Under the pieces are notes generated by a model. That model ran no database searches, was not told where the DNA came from, and saw only the letters and a program-made list of their open reading frames with translations. A stretch of DNA of 36,001 nt from Bryobacterales bacterium (lineage in GTDB: Bacteria > Acidobacteriota > Terriglobia > Bryobacterales > Bryobacteraceae), in the NCBI GenBank assembly GCA_020847975.1, contig JADLBD010000141.1, positions 1 to 36,001 on the forward strand, in the 5' to 3' direction. A program made the translations under genes and the position numbers. Shown here one piece after another: positions 7,493-16,146 of the stretch. Position 1 is the first letter of the stretch. Each line of letters opens with the position of its first letter.

Positions 7493-10044
7493 TGCTCCTC
7501 CGCCTCCTCTCATGGCCCTACGTCCGCAAACACAAACTCCGTACCATCCTCACCATTGCCGGCATCGCCCTCGGCGTCATCGTCTTCGTCGGCATGCGTA
7601 CCGCCAATGACTCCGTCCTCTACGGCTTCCAGCAAACCGTAGACCGCCTCGCCGGCAAGACCCAACTCCAGATCTCGAGCGGAGAAACCGGCTTCCCCGA
7701 AGAAGTCCTCGAACGCGTGCAGGGTCTCCCGGAAGTCGAGGTCGCCGTCCCCGTGATCGAAGCTACCGTCAAAACCGGACTCCCCGGCCAAGGCAACATC
7801 CTCATCCTCGGTGTCGATATGACCGGCGACCGCAGCCTCCGCCAATACGAGTTCGAAGAAGGCGACGAATCCTTCATCGACGATCCGCTCGTCTTCCTCG
7901 CCCAACCCGATTCGCTCATGGTCACCAGCGAATTCGCCGCCCACAATCGCCTCACCACCGGAAGCAAAATCAGTTTCGACACCATGATCGGCCCCAAGCA
8001 GTTCACCATCCGCGGCATCATGAAATCCGGCGGTCTGGCGAGCGCTTTCGGCGGCAACCTCGCCATCATGGATATCTACGCCGCGCAGAAAGTCTTCGGA
8101 CGCGGGCGCAGTTTTGACCGCATCGATCTCAAGCTGAAACCGGATGTTCCTCTCGCCCGCGGCGAGGCAGCCCTCGAAACACTCCTCGGCAGCGGCTATC
8201 AGGTGGAGCCCCCCTCCTCGCGCGGCAAACAGTTCGAATCCATCTCCCGGATCTTTTCCATCGGAGCCTCCCTCAACAGCGCCTTCGCCCTCTTAATCGG
8301 ACTGTTCATCATCTACAACACCTTCGCCATCGCCGTCACCCAGCGCCGCTCGGAAATCGGCATCCTGCGCTCGCTCGGAGCCTCCCGCCGCCAGGTCCGC
8401 GGACTCTTTCTGCTCGAAAGCGCCATCCTCGGCCTCACCGGCAGCATCATCGGCATCGTCTTCGGCTTACTCATGGCGCGCGGCATGGCCGGATACGTCA
8501 GCAACCTGTTCGGCGAAATTTACGGCGTCGCGCAGCGCGTCGAAACCGTCGCCGCCGATCCGAAAATCATCGTTCTCGCCCTGGGAATCGGCGTCGTCAC
8601 CAGTATGCTCGCCGCCTGGATTCCCGCGCGCGAAGCCTCGCAGGTAGACCCCGCGAAAGCCCTCCACAAAGGAGCCTACGAAAGCTTCACCGCCGAAGAA
8701 AGCCGCCTCCGCCTCATCGGAGCCGCCTGCTTCCTTGCCGCGGCCGCCGTTTGCCTCTTCCTGCGCGGTTCCGAAGGGCTTCGTCTCTACGCCGGATACC
8801 TCTCCGTCGTCCTCGCCGCTATTCTCCTTGCGCCCGCCATGGTGCGCTGGCTCGTCGTCGCCCTCCGTCCTCTCCTGCGCTCCCTGCTCCCCGTCGAAGG
8901 AGCCCTTGCCGCCGACAGCCTCATCCAATCCCCCCGCCGCACGTCCGCCACCGTCGTCGCCGTCATGCTCTCCATCTCCCTCGTCGTCGGCCTCGGCGGC
9001 GTCTCCAACGCAAGCTACCAATCCCTCATGGGCTGGATGAATAATGTCCTCAACCCCGACCTCTTCGTCGGCGCCTCCGAGCAGATCTCCGACCGCAGTT
9101 TCCGCTTCCCTGCCTCGATCGGCGACGAACTGCGCCGCATGGACTTCATCGACGAAGTCCAGCTGGTCCGCACCGCCCGCGTCATGTTTCGCGGCACTCC
9201 GGTCATGGTCGTCGCCGTCACCATCGACAGCCTCGCCCGCCGCGTCCATCCGCAGGTCGTCGCCGGCGATCCATCTCGCATGTACCGGGAAGTGGCCGCC
9301 GGACGCGGCGTCCTCTTCGCCGACAATCTCGCCCTCCTCAAGGGCGTCAAACTCGGCGATACCGTCGAGATCCCTTCACCCGCCGGCGTTTTGAAACTCC
9401 CCGTCGTGGGCATCACCATCGACTACTCCGACCAGCAGGGAGCCATCCTCATGGACCGCTCCGTCTTCGTCCGCAACTGGAAGGACGACACTGTCAACCT
9501 CTTCCGCGTCTACCTCAGGAAGGGCACAACCGCCGGAGAAGGCAAACGCCGCATCCTCGCGCAACTCGCCGCGCAGAATCGCCTCTTCGTCCTCACCAAT
9601 GACCAGGTCCGCCGTTTCATCCTCCGCGTCACCGATCAGTGGTTCTCCCTCACCTACATGCAGATCTTCGTCGCCGTCCTCGTCGCCATCCTCGGCATTG
9701 TCAATAGCCTCACCGTCTCCATCACTGACCGCCGCCGCGAACTCGGCGTCCTCCAGGCCGTCGGCGGCCTGCGCCGCCAGGTCCGCCAGGCCGTATGGAT
9801 GGAGGCTATGGGCATCGCGCTCGTCAGCGTCCTGCTCGGACTCGCCCTGGGAGCCGTCATTCTCTTCTACTACCTCGGCATCATTCGCGAGGAGATCGCC
9901 GGCGTGCGCCTCGAATACGAATACCCCGTCCGCATCGCCCTCTCGCTCATCCCCACCATGATCGCCGTCGCCTTCCTCTCCGCTCTCGGCCCCGCCGAAT
10001 CCGCCGTCCGTTCCTCGCTCGTGGAGGCTCTCGAGTATGAATAG
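7489..10044 (+). CDS. ABC transporter permease with two FtsX modules (MacB/LolC-E-like)
   Basis: Protein of 851 residues. A first membrane segment (about 18-38) is followed by a periplasmic MacB-type domain (about 40-245), then three spans of the first FtsX module (about 260-395). Two further spans (about 405-465) and one near 485-505 precede a second periplasmic domain (about 510-705). The last three spans (about 715-850) form the second FtsX module. This ten-span layout is that of large FtsX permeases such as YbbP-like proteins, which act with a LolD-like ATPase. The next gene encodes a LolA-like periplasmic protein, so the cargo is likely a lipid, lipoprotein or hydrophobic molecule taken from the inner membrane. 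Coupling is tight on both sides (4 bp and 8 bp overlaps). Confidence 0.94.
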   Translation: MMLLRLLSWPYVRKHKLRTILTIAGIALGVIVFVGMRTANDSVLYGFQQTVDRLAGKTQLQISSGETGFPEEVLERVQGLPEVEVAVPVIEATVKTGLPGQGNILILGVDMTGDRSLRQYEFEEGDESFIDDPLVFLAQPDSLMVTSEFAAHNRLTTGSKISFDTMIGPKQFTIRGIMKSGGLASAFGGNLAIMDIYAAQKVFGRGRSFDRIDLKLKPDVPLARGEAALETLLGSGYQVEPPSSRGKQFESISRIFSIGASLNSAFALLIGLFIIYNTFAIAVTQRRSEIGILRSLGASRRQVRGLFLLESAILGLTGSIIGIVFGLLMARGMAGYVSNLFGEIYGVAQRVETVAADPKIIVLALGIGVVTSMLAAWIPAREASQVDPAKALHKGAYESFTAEESRLRLIGAACFLAAAAVCLFLRGSEGLRLYAGYLSVVLAAILLAPAMVRWLVVALRPLLRSLLPVEGALAADSLIQSPRRTSATVVAVMLSISLVVGLGGVSNASYQSLMGWMNNVLNPDLFVGASEQISDRSFRFPASIGDELRRMDFIDEVQLVRTARVMFRGTPVMVVAVTIDSLARRVHPQVVAGDPSRMYREVAAGRGVLFADNLALLKGVKLGDTVEIPSPAGVLKLPVVGITIDYSDQQGAILMDRSVFVRNWKDDTVNLFRVYLRKGTTAGEGKRRILAQLAAQNRLFVLTNDQVRRFILRVTDQWFSLTYMQIFVAVLVAILGIVNSLTVSITDRRRELGVLQAVGGLRRQVRQAVWMEAMGIALVSVLLGLALGAVILFYYLGIIREEIAGVRLEYEYPVRIALSLIPTMIAVAFLSALGPAESAVRSSLVEALEYE

Positions 10045-10789
10045 ACTTCTTGCCGTGCTCGCCGCATCCGCCGCCCTCGCCTGCGCCCAGGACGCCCGCC
10101 AGATCATGCAGGAAGTTCAGGATCGCGCCAAAGCCAATTCGCAGCGCTATGAGGGTACCCTGAAAGTAATCGACAGCAAAAACAAAATCAGCGAAAAACG
10201 TTGGAGCTACGACCGCATCGGCTCAGCCGGCAAGAGCAAAGTAGTCATCCGCTTCTCCGCTCCCGCCGAAGTGAAAGGCGTCGCTCTCCTTGTCGTCAAC
10301 CATCCCGAACGTTCCTCCGACCAGTGGATGTGGACTCCGGCTCTCCAGCGCGACCGCCGCATCGCTTTCCAGGACCGCTCCACGCGCTTCTTCGGAACCG
10401 ACTTCAGCTTCGAAGACCTCGAAGAGCGTGACGCCAATCAATACGACTACAAAATCCTCGGTGAGGAAACCGTAAACGGCGTCCTCTGCTGGAAGCTCGA
10501 ATCGCGTCCGAAGAAATCGAAGTCTTCGCAATACACACACGCCCACATCTGGGTCGACAAGGCGCGCTACGTCTTCGAAAAAATCGAAAGCTTCCACGAC
10601 CAAAAGCTCATCCGCCGCCTCATCTACAGCGACTACCGGAAAGTGCAGAACATCTGGACCCCGCTCACCATGGAGATCGAAGAAATGGGCCGGAAAAGCA
10701 AAACCATCCTCAAAACCGAAAAGCTCGAATACAACGTCCCCATGAAGGATGAGCAGTTCACCTTGCAGGCCCTGCGCCGCGAATCATGA
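10037..10789 (+). CDS. outer membrane lipoprotein-sorting protein (LolA-like fold)
   Basis: Secreted protein of 250 residues; the N-terminal signal sequence ends near ALACAQDA. The body fits the LolA-like sorting family seen beside export pumps. It has a small helix, then an antiparallel beta half-barrel with motifs such as VKGVALLVVNHP, DQWMWTPALQRDRRI, FFGTDFSFEDLEERD and the late YSDYRKVQNIWTPLTMEI. Such proteins shield a hydrophobic ligand while it crosses the periplasm. It starts inside the permease gene (8 bp overlap) and its stop overlaps the next start by 4 bp, placing it between an inner-membrane extractor and an outer-membrane barrel. Ligand identity is unknown; true LolA function is not implied. 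Confidence 0.87.
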   Translation: MNRLLAVLAASAALACAQDARQIMQEVQDRAKANSQRYEGTLKVIDSKNKISEKRWSYDRIGSAGKSKVVIRFSAPAEVKGVALLVVNHPERSSDQWMWTPALQRDRRIAFQDRSTRFFGTDFSFEDLEERDANQYDYKILGEETVNGVLCWKLESRPKKSKSSQYTHAHIWVDKARYVFEKIESFHDQKLIRRLIYSDYRKVQNIWTPLTMEIEEMGRKSKTILKTEKLEYNVPMKDEQFTLQALRRES

Positions 10790-11994
10790 AGTGGACCGCA
10801 CTCCTCCTCCCGCTGCCGCTGCTCGCCCAGAATTTCTCCCAGCGCGGCTATCTCGAGACCCGCGGTCTGCTCTTCCCGCAAACCGTCGAAGGGGACAGTT
10901 CCCACGCGATCGGCGATGCCCTATTCCGCTGGGAAGGCTCCTACAAGCTTGGCGATGCCTGGAAACTCAACGGCTCCATCGACGCCCGCGCCGATACCCA
11001 CCGCCAGGTCGAGCGCAGCGCCCGCCTCGACTGGCAGGACCGCTCCCTCCTCCGCCCCGCGCTCTCCCTCCGCCGCTTCAGCGCCACCTACCACAAGGGG
11101 AAACTCACCGCCGAATTCGGCAAGCAATTCATCCGCTGGGGCAAGGCGGACATCCTCAACCCCACGGACCGCTTCGCTCCCAAGGATTTCCTCGAAGTCG
11201 TCAATTACGACTTCCTCGGCGTCCTCGCCGCCCGCGCCACCTATGAATCCGGCGAGAACACCTTCGACCTCGTCTACACCCCTCGCATGACCCCCAGCCG
11301 CAGCCCCCTCCCCAATCAGCGCTGGTCTCCACCCGTCGATGCGCCCGGTCTCCAGATAATGGATAAAGGTGTCCGCTATCCCGGAGCCGGCCAGTTCGGA
11401 GCCCGCTGGAACTTCCTTGGCCCCGGCTTCGAACTCTCCACCTGTTTCTTCGAAGGCTTCAATTACCTGCCATCGCTCGATGTCGCCTTCACCACCCCCG
11501 CCCAGGCCGCCATCACCCGTTTCTTCCCGCGCCTCCGCCTCTACGGAGCCGATGCCGCGGTCCCCTTGCGCTGGTTCACCGTCAAAGGCGAAGCCGCTTA
11601 CTTCACTTCCACAGACAGGAGAACCGATGAGTTCCTGCTGTATGTTCTCCAACTCGAACGCCAGCAGGGCGAGTGGTCCTTCGTTGGAGGCTACGCCGGC
11701 GAGTACGTCACCGCCGCCCGCAACCCCTATTTCTTCGCCCCGGACCGCGGCATCGCCCGCACCTTCCTCGGCCGCATCGGCTACACCATCGACACCAACC
11801 GCGGCGTCGCCATCGAAACCGCCGTCCGCCAGAACGGCCAGGGAGCCTACGTCAAGTCCGAATACTCCCAGGCATTCGGCCTGCACTGGCGCGCCACCGC
11901 CGGCTTCATCCTTCTCCGCGGCAGCCGCTCCGATTTTCTCGGCCAGTACAGCCGCAACTCCCACGCCCTTCTTGCGCTACGCTACAGCTTCTGA
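10786..11994 (+). CDS. outer-membrane beta-barrel protein, last structural piece of the ABC export operon
   Basis: Protein of 402 residues with a short signal peptide (cleavage near LLAQ/NF) and a long run of alternating polar and aromatic beta-strands. It ends ALLALRYSF with a terminal phenylalanine, the standard C-terminal signal for outer-membrane barrel assembly. The stretch FGKQFIRWGKADILNPTDRFAPKDF resembles the conserved region of DUF1302-like barrels, which often sit beside LolA-like proteins and pumps. It overlaps the LolA-like gene by 4 bp and the beta-lactamase gene by 1 bp. I infer that it receives or exports the cargo at the outer membrane. Whether it is an open channel cannot be decided from sequence. 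Confidence 0.82.
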   Translation: MKWTALLLPLPLLAQNFSQRGYLETRGLLFPQTVEGDSSHAIGDALFRWEGSYKLGDAWKLNGSIDARADTHRQVERSARLDWQDRSLLRPALSLRRFSATYHKGKLTAEFGKQFIRWGKADILNPTDRFAPKDFLEVVNYDFLGVLAARATYESGENTFDLVYTPRMTPSRSPLPNQRWSPPVDAPGLQIMDKGVRYPGAGQFGARWNFLGPGFELSTCFFEGFNYLPSLDVAFTTPAQAAITRFFPRLRLYGADAAVPLRWFTVKGEAAYFTSTDRRTDEFLLYVLQLERQQGEWSFVGGYAGEYVTAARNPYFFAPDRGIARTFLGRIGYTIDTNRGVAIETAVRQNGQGAYVKSEYSQAFGLHWRATAGFILLRGSRSDFLGQYSRNSHALLALRYSF

Positions 11995-12968
11995 TGCTGA
12001 AACTCTTCGCTCTCTTTCTCGTCCCGGCGTGTTTCGCCGGCTCCCTGCAACTCGCCCCGCTGGAACGCGAGTTTCAGGCCCTCACCGCCGGCTTCGACGG
12101 CCGCGTCGGCGTCTGCGCCCAGGATGCGAAAGGCCACGCCTGCATCAACGCCGGCCGCCCCTTCTCGCTCCAAAGTGTGATGAAACTTCTCGCGGCCATC
12201 GCCGCCATGGACGCAGTCGACCACCACCAATTTCGCCTCGAGGAATCGGTCCTCGTGCGCCGCCAGGATCTCAGCCTCTTCCATCAACCGCTCGCGGATC
12301 TCGTTACGGACCAGGGCTACCGCACCACGAACGCGGATCTCATCCGCCGCGCCGTCATCGATAGCGACAGCGCCGCCGCCGACATCCTGGTCTCCAAGCT
12401 CGGAGGCCCCCGCGCCGTCCAGGCCTGTCTCACCCGCCTCGGCATCAGCGGCATCCGCATTGACCGCGACGAACGCCACCTCCAGACGGAAATCGCCGGA
12501 CTGGAATGGAAGCCGGAATTCGTCGACGCCGTCGTCCTCAAACGCGCCATTGACGCTGTCCCAACCGCCCGCAGAGACAAAGCCTACCGCGCCTACCAGA
12601 CCGGCGTCCGTGACACCTCTACTCCCGACGGAATGACCGCCATGCTCCTCCGCCTCGCCACCGGCAAACTCCTCTCCGGCGCATCCACAAAGCACCTGGT
12701 GCACGTCATGGAGCAGACAGCCACCGGCGAGGACCGCCTCAAAGCCGGCCTCGCCCCAGGCTGGAAAATCGGGCACAAAACCGGCACCAGCGGTTCCTGG
12801 AAAGGAGTCACTGCCGCCACCAACGACGTCGGTATCCTCACCGCCCCCGATGGCGGCGCCGTCTCCATCGCGGTCTTCGTCGCCGATACCAAGGCCTCGC
12901 CCGCCGGTCGCGCAGCCCTCATGTCGAAACTTGCCGCCGCCGCCATCAGGCACTACGGCACGCAATAG
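11994..12968 (+). CDS. class A beta-lactamase-like serine hydrolase
   Basis: The start ATG 11994 shares one base with the TGA of the barrel gene (TGATG), giving 324 residues with a signal peptide ending near CFAGS. Active-site landmarks of class A enzymes are in order: Ser61-Val-Met-Lys64 (SxxK), Ser124-Asp125-Ser126 where the family has Ser-Asp-Asn, Glu160 with Leu163-Gln164 where the family has Leu-Asn, and Lys262-Thr-Gly-Thr-Ser-Gly. Between Glu160 and the conserved RDTSTP block there is an insertion of about 20 residues. The fold and catalytic serine, lysine and glutamate are therefore kept but two positions in the motifs differ. It may be a beta-lactamase with altered range or a related hydrolase. 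It is the last gene of the export operon. Confidence 0.85.
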   Translation: MLKLFALFLVPACFAGSLQLAPLEREFQALTAGFDGRVGVCAQDAKGHACINAGRPFSLQSVMKLLAAIAAMDAVDHHQFRLEESVLVRRQDLSLFHQPLADLVTDQGYRTTNADLIRRAVIDSDSAAADILVSKLGGPRAVQACLTRLGISGIRIDRDERHLQTEIAGLEWKPEFVDAVVLKRAIDAVPTARRDKAYRAYQTGVRDTSTPDGMTAMLLRLATGKLLSGASTKHLVHVMEQTATGEDRLKAGLAPGWKIGHKTGTSGSWKGVTAATNDVGILTAPDGGAVSIAVFVADTKASPAGRAALMSKLAAAAIRHYGTQ

Positions 12969-12972
12969 GCGG

Positions 12973-12995
12973 CCCGGTGTGCCATACTGACCGGG
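12973..12995. repeat. inverted repeat between the export operon and the ATPase module
   Basis: CCCGGT and ACCGGG form perfect 6-bp arms around an 11-base loop, in the 40 bp between the beta-lactamase stop and the ATPase start. There is no T-run after it, so a Rho-independent terminator is not supported. It could be an operator of the ATPase module or a trace of insertion; the sequence does not decide. Confidence 0.35.
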
Positions 12996-13008
12996 GCATA
13001 GACACCAC

Positions 13009-14327
13009 ATGGTCCGCCGAATTCACATTAGAAACTATAAGTTGCTGCTCGATGTAGAGGTGGTGCTCAAGCCTCTTTCTCTTCTGTTTGGCCCAAACGC
13101 TTCCGGCAAGAGTAATTTCATTGACGCGCTGCAACTCCTTTCCCGTGTGGCCACCAGCCGGACCCTCAAGGAGGCATTCGAGCCTCCTTATCGCGGTAAG
13201 CCGATGGAATCTTTTTGGTTTGGCGATTCTGGGATGGAGGGTCTCCTGGAAAAGGACACCGCCTCCTTTTCCCTCGAGGTGGACATCGAATTATCTCCGT
13301 TGGTCGTGGATTCGGTGAACAAAGAGATACGTGAGATGAAGCGTGGCCAGTCCTCCGGCGGGAAGGCCAATGGGGAAGAAAAGCAGACTCCCTACATCCG
13401 GCACAAACTTCTCCGATATCGTGTCGAGATCGCAGTCGCTCCCAAATCCGGACTGCTTCAGGTGGCTGATGAACATCTTGTAGCTCTTGGAAAAGATAAC
13501 GAGCCAAAGTCGAAGCCCCAACCATTCCTGGAGAGGGTTCAACAACGAATTCACCTGCGAATGGAAGGCCAGTCTCACCCCACATACTTCGATCGCTATC
13601 TCGACCACACCATCGCCTCCAGACCCCACTACCCGCCCCACTTTCCACATCTGACGGCTCTAAAAAGAGAACTCGAGAGTTGGTTCTTCTATTATTTCGA
13701 GCCGCGGGAACGCATGCGTACTCCAACGAGTGTCAAGGAAGTGAGACACATAGGGCTCATGGGAGAAGAGTTGGCATCATTTCTTCATACACTTCGGAAT
13801 CTCGATCCCCCGCAGTTCAGGGCAATCGAAAAAGCCATTCATCAGATCATTCCCTCCATTACAGGCGTTCGCACCGAAGTGAACAAACTCGGAGAAGTCG
13901 AACTGAGTGTCATGGAGCGCAACATCTCCATGCCTGCGCGGGTCATCTCCGAAGGAACCCTTCGTGTTCCGGGTCTGCTTGCACTCGTTGGAGTGAAGCA
14001 ATCACCTGCGCTAATTGGATTTGAGGAGCCGGAAAATGGAGTTCACCCCAGGCGCATTCGGGAGATCGCGAAACTCTTGATGAATCGGGCGGAGACGGCA
14101 ACACCCAGCTTGTTGTAACCACGCACTCCCCAATTCTTCTTCCCGACCTTCTTCCCGACGAGTCGCTCTTCGTATGCTATCGCAGAGACAACGCGACCTG
14201 TATCGAGGCGCTGTCATACTGGGGAGAATTGGCCCGTCGAGGCGCGATCGATAATGCATCCGAGGAAACCCATTCCGACAGGCTGCCCGTCTCCGCACGA
14301 ATGATACGGGGAGACTTTGATGCGTAG
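13009..14327 (+). pseudogene. AAA family ATPase (AAA_15/AAA_21, OLD-like), broken by an apparent -1 frameshift
   Basis: The first frame gives 369 residues: Walker A GPNASGKS at 28-35 and Walker B ALIGFEEPENGVHPRR around Glu339-Glu340, then a premature stop at 14118. The missing end is in the next frame: from about 14097 it reads GNTQLVVTTHSPILLPDLLP, the switch-histidine block expected just after Walker B, and continues to TAG at 14325-14327. Reading -1 at 14092-14097 restores one protein of about 439 residues, a normal family length. I see no slippery heptamer, so mutation or a sequencing error is likelier than programmed shifting. ATPases of this class act with nucleases in defence systems and retrons. 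Codon use is less GC-biased than in neighbours, suggesting transfer. The next gene overlaps its restored end by 8 bp. Confidence 0.85.
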
Positions 14328-14936
14328 CGTCCTCCTGTTCGGGGAAGACTCGTTCCATGAGGCCTTTGTTGGAGCGTTGGTATCCAGAGCCGCCGAGGAC
14401 TCCCAGGTGAAAATCGCTGTCAGCGTGAGGAGTTCGAGAGGAGGCTTGCCCAAGCTTGTCTCCGAGTTGCATGAATTCTTTCGTGACTTGAATCGGGAGC
14501 GCACATTCATCCCTGATGCGATTGTCATTGCCGCTGATGCCAATTGTGAGGGCTACCAAACACGGAAACGATCAATCGACAAAGTAGCCTCGCTCGCTGC
14601 GATTGTTCCACCTGTCATCAGCGCTATTCCCGATCCCCATATCGAGAGATGGATGCTGGTGGATGAAAACGCCTTCGGCACCGTATTTGGCCGTGGCTGT
14701 ACTCTACCTGCCATCAAATGCGCCAAAGATGAGTACAAGCGCCTGCTGAGGGATGAAATCGCCGGTCTGGCATCGATGCCCCTTTCGGTGGCCAGGAGTT
14801 CGCCGAGGAGATCGTTGATGCAATGAACCTCGTCAAGTGCGAAATCAAGGAACCGTCCCTGGGCAGGTTCCTCAAAGAAATGAAAGGAACTTTCCGAGGA
14901 TGGCGCCCTACCCATCCCTCGCCACGTCGCCCATAA
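14320..14936 (+). pseudogene. TOPRIM-like (DUF4276/RloB-like) partner of the AAA ATPase, also frameshifted
   Basis: ATG 14320 lies inside the last codons of the restored ATPase; an in-frame TTG is just before it. Residues 1-149 show a TOPRIM-like order: GEDSFHEAF (Glu9, Glu14), DAIVIAADANCEG (Asp73-x-Asn75) and DPHIERWMLVDE (Glu109, Trp111). The original frame then runs into 24 unrelated residues and stops at 14826. Shifting by -1 near 14766-14769 restores GIDAPFGGQEFAEEIVDAMN and ...PSLGRFLKEMKGTFRGW, ending at TAA 14934-14936, about 204 residues in all. ATPase/TOPRIM pairs are typical of phage-defence operons. Family naming is by motif order only; DUF4276 versus RloB is not settled. Two independent shifts in adjacent genes suggest the module is dead here. 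Confidence 0.72.
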
Positions 14937-15001
14937 CTCCCTTCACGACAGTAGTCGCCGCCCTTCCCCCAGCCGCGTCTGATTCAGTGTGAGGACATTC
15001 G

Positions 15002-15625
15002 ATGATGCGACCAGCTAACCAGTTCCTGCTCGCCGGCGCCATCGTTCTTTTAGTGGCTTGCGGCCGCCATGCGCCGGCTCCCCCTACGACATCAACTCTA
15101 CGGCAACCCACGGCCCGTGTCGTCCCCGTGAAACCTCCCGCCCCGGCGAAAACGACCTGCGTAACACCGCCGCCTTCCCTGCGTCCGGTCTACCAGGAAC
15201 GCCTCGCCGATGCCGAGCAACTGCTCAAGGCAGACGCCATCGAGGCCCGGCAGGCCGCCGGCGCTGAGAAAGAGGTCGCCGCCGACCTTCAAGCCGCCCG
15301 CGCGCAATGGAAAGACGACCAGGCTGTGCTGCAGCAGGCCCGCGCGACGGCCTTCGACGCCAAGGAAAGGTTGGATCACGACACCATGATGGCCCGCCTC
15401 GGTGCTCTGGCGCCCATGCTCGTGGACCAATCCAGAACAGCCTACGCCCAAGCGCAAGCCGCCGTTCGCTCCGCCCAGTCCGCCGCCGGTGATGCTGCCG
15501 CCGAAGTCCAACTTCTCATGGGGCAGCGGCAGCAGCTTGACGCCCGCGCGGAGGCCGCACAGCAATCCCTTCAACACGCAGCCAGCGAACTACAGCGGGC
15601 GCGCCACGAACTGTCAGCCATGTAA
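15002..15625 (+). CDS. putative lipoprotein with long coiled-coil region
   Basis: Protein of 207 residues. GAGG at 14991-14994 is 7 bases before the start. The signal sequence ends in a lipobox L-V-A-C with Cys20, followed by a Pro/Thr-rich linker (about 22-60). The rest is Ala/Gln/Glu/Arg-rich and almost free of glycine and proline, i.e. long helices likely to form coiled coils (about 65-205). No enzymatic motif is visible. Proteins of this shape often tether envelope layers or serve as adaptors, but that is a guess. A BON-domain gene follows 11 bp later and is likely co-transcribed. Confidence 0.75.
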   Translation: MMRPANQFLLAGAIVLLVACGRHAPAPPTTSTLRQPTARVVPVKPPAPAKTTCVTPPPSLRPVYQERLADAEQLLKADAIEARQAAGAEKEVAADLQAARAQWKDDQAVLQQARATAFDAKERLDHDTMMARLGALAPMLVDQSRTAYAQAQAAVRSAQSAAGDAAAEVQLLMGQRQQLDARAEAAQQSLQHAASELQRARHELSAM

Positions 15626-15636
15626 GGAGTTAGGAC

Positions 15637-16125
15637 ATGCTCAAGACTTTCGTTTCCTTCTTTCTCATCTCCGCTTCTCTGGCAGCCATGCCCAACCTCA
15701 TCGAGGAACGCCGCATCTCCCGGACAATCGATTCCCTCCCCGGATATGACGTCCTGGACACCATACTCTTCCGCGTCAACGGATCCCAGGTCATCCTCGA
15801 CGGCGCTGTGGACTCACCCGTCTTGAAGACAGCGGCCCAACAACGAATCGCCCTGCTCCCGGGCGTACTGACCGTCATCAATCGCCTCAAGGTCGCCCCC
15901 ATCGCCCCCAACGACAATGAGATCCAGCGCGACGCCCTCTTTGGCCTCTCCAAAGACGGCTTGGCCTCCGTTCACGTCGCTGTGGACCACGGCTTCGTCA
16001 CCCTCACCGGCGCCGTGCCTGACCACGCCCTCAAACGGGAAGCTGCCAAGACCGTGAACCTCATTCCCGCCGTTGTGCTGGTATCGAACCACCTTCACGT
16101 CGCTCCAGCGCACAAATGGAGCTAG
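15637..16125 (+). CDS. secreted protein with two BON domains
   Basis: Protein of 162 residues with a signal peptide (about 1-17, cleavage near SLAA). Two BON-type units follow, roughly 25-88 and 95-157, each with the pattern hydrophobic-V-x-h-x-G-x-V (VILDGAVDSP and VTLTGAVPDH), then a helix and V-x-x-h-x-V ending in NRLKVAP and NHLHVAP. BON domains bind phospholipid membranes or peptidoglycan-linked partners, as in OsmY-type proteins. A strong AAGGAG (15624-15629) overlaps the stop of the preceding lipoprotein gene, so the two form an operon. Its stop codon lies in the first of three short direct repeats. Confidence 0.85.
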   Translation: MLKTFVSFFLISASLAAMPNLIEERRISRTIDSLPGYDVLDTILFRVNGSQVILDGAVDSPVLKTAAQQRIALLPGVLTVINRLKVAPIAPNDNEIQRDALFGLSKDGLASVHVAVDHGFVTLTGAVPDHALKREAAKTVNLIPAVVLVSNHLHVAPAHKWS

Positions 16126-16146
16126 GCAGCTAGGCGAAAGCTAGGC
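16120..16146. repeat. three direct copies of AGCTAGGC
   Basis: AGCTAGGC occurs at 16120-16127, 16128-16135 and 16139-16146; the first copy contains the TAG stop of the BON-domain gene. This looks like local slippage at the gene end. The remaining approximately 170 bp up to the next gene holds no recognised gene or terminator. Confidence 0.7.

Noticed and set aside
13166..13726. Minus-strand frames inside the ATPase gene
   Set aside because: No motif and no start context; the plus strand carries Walker A and B in one frame.
13009..14936. Programmed -1 frameshifting in the ATPase/TOPRIM pair
   Set aside because: I found no X-XXY-YYZ slippery heptamer at either break, so mutation or sequencing error is the simpler reading.
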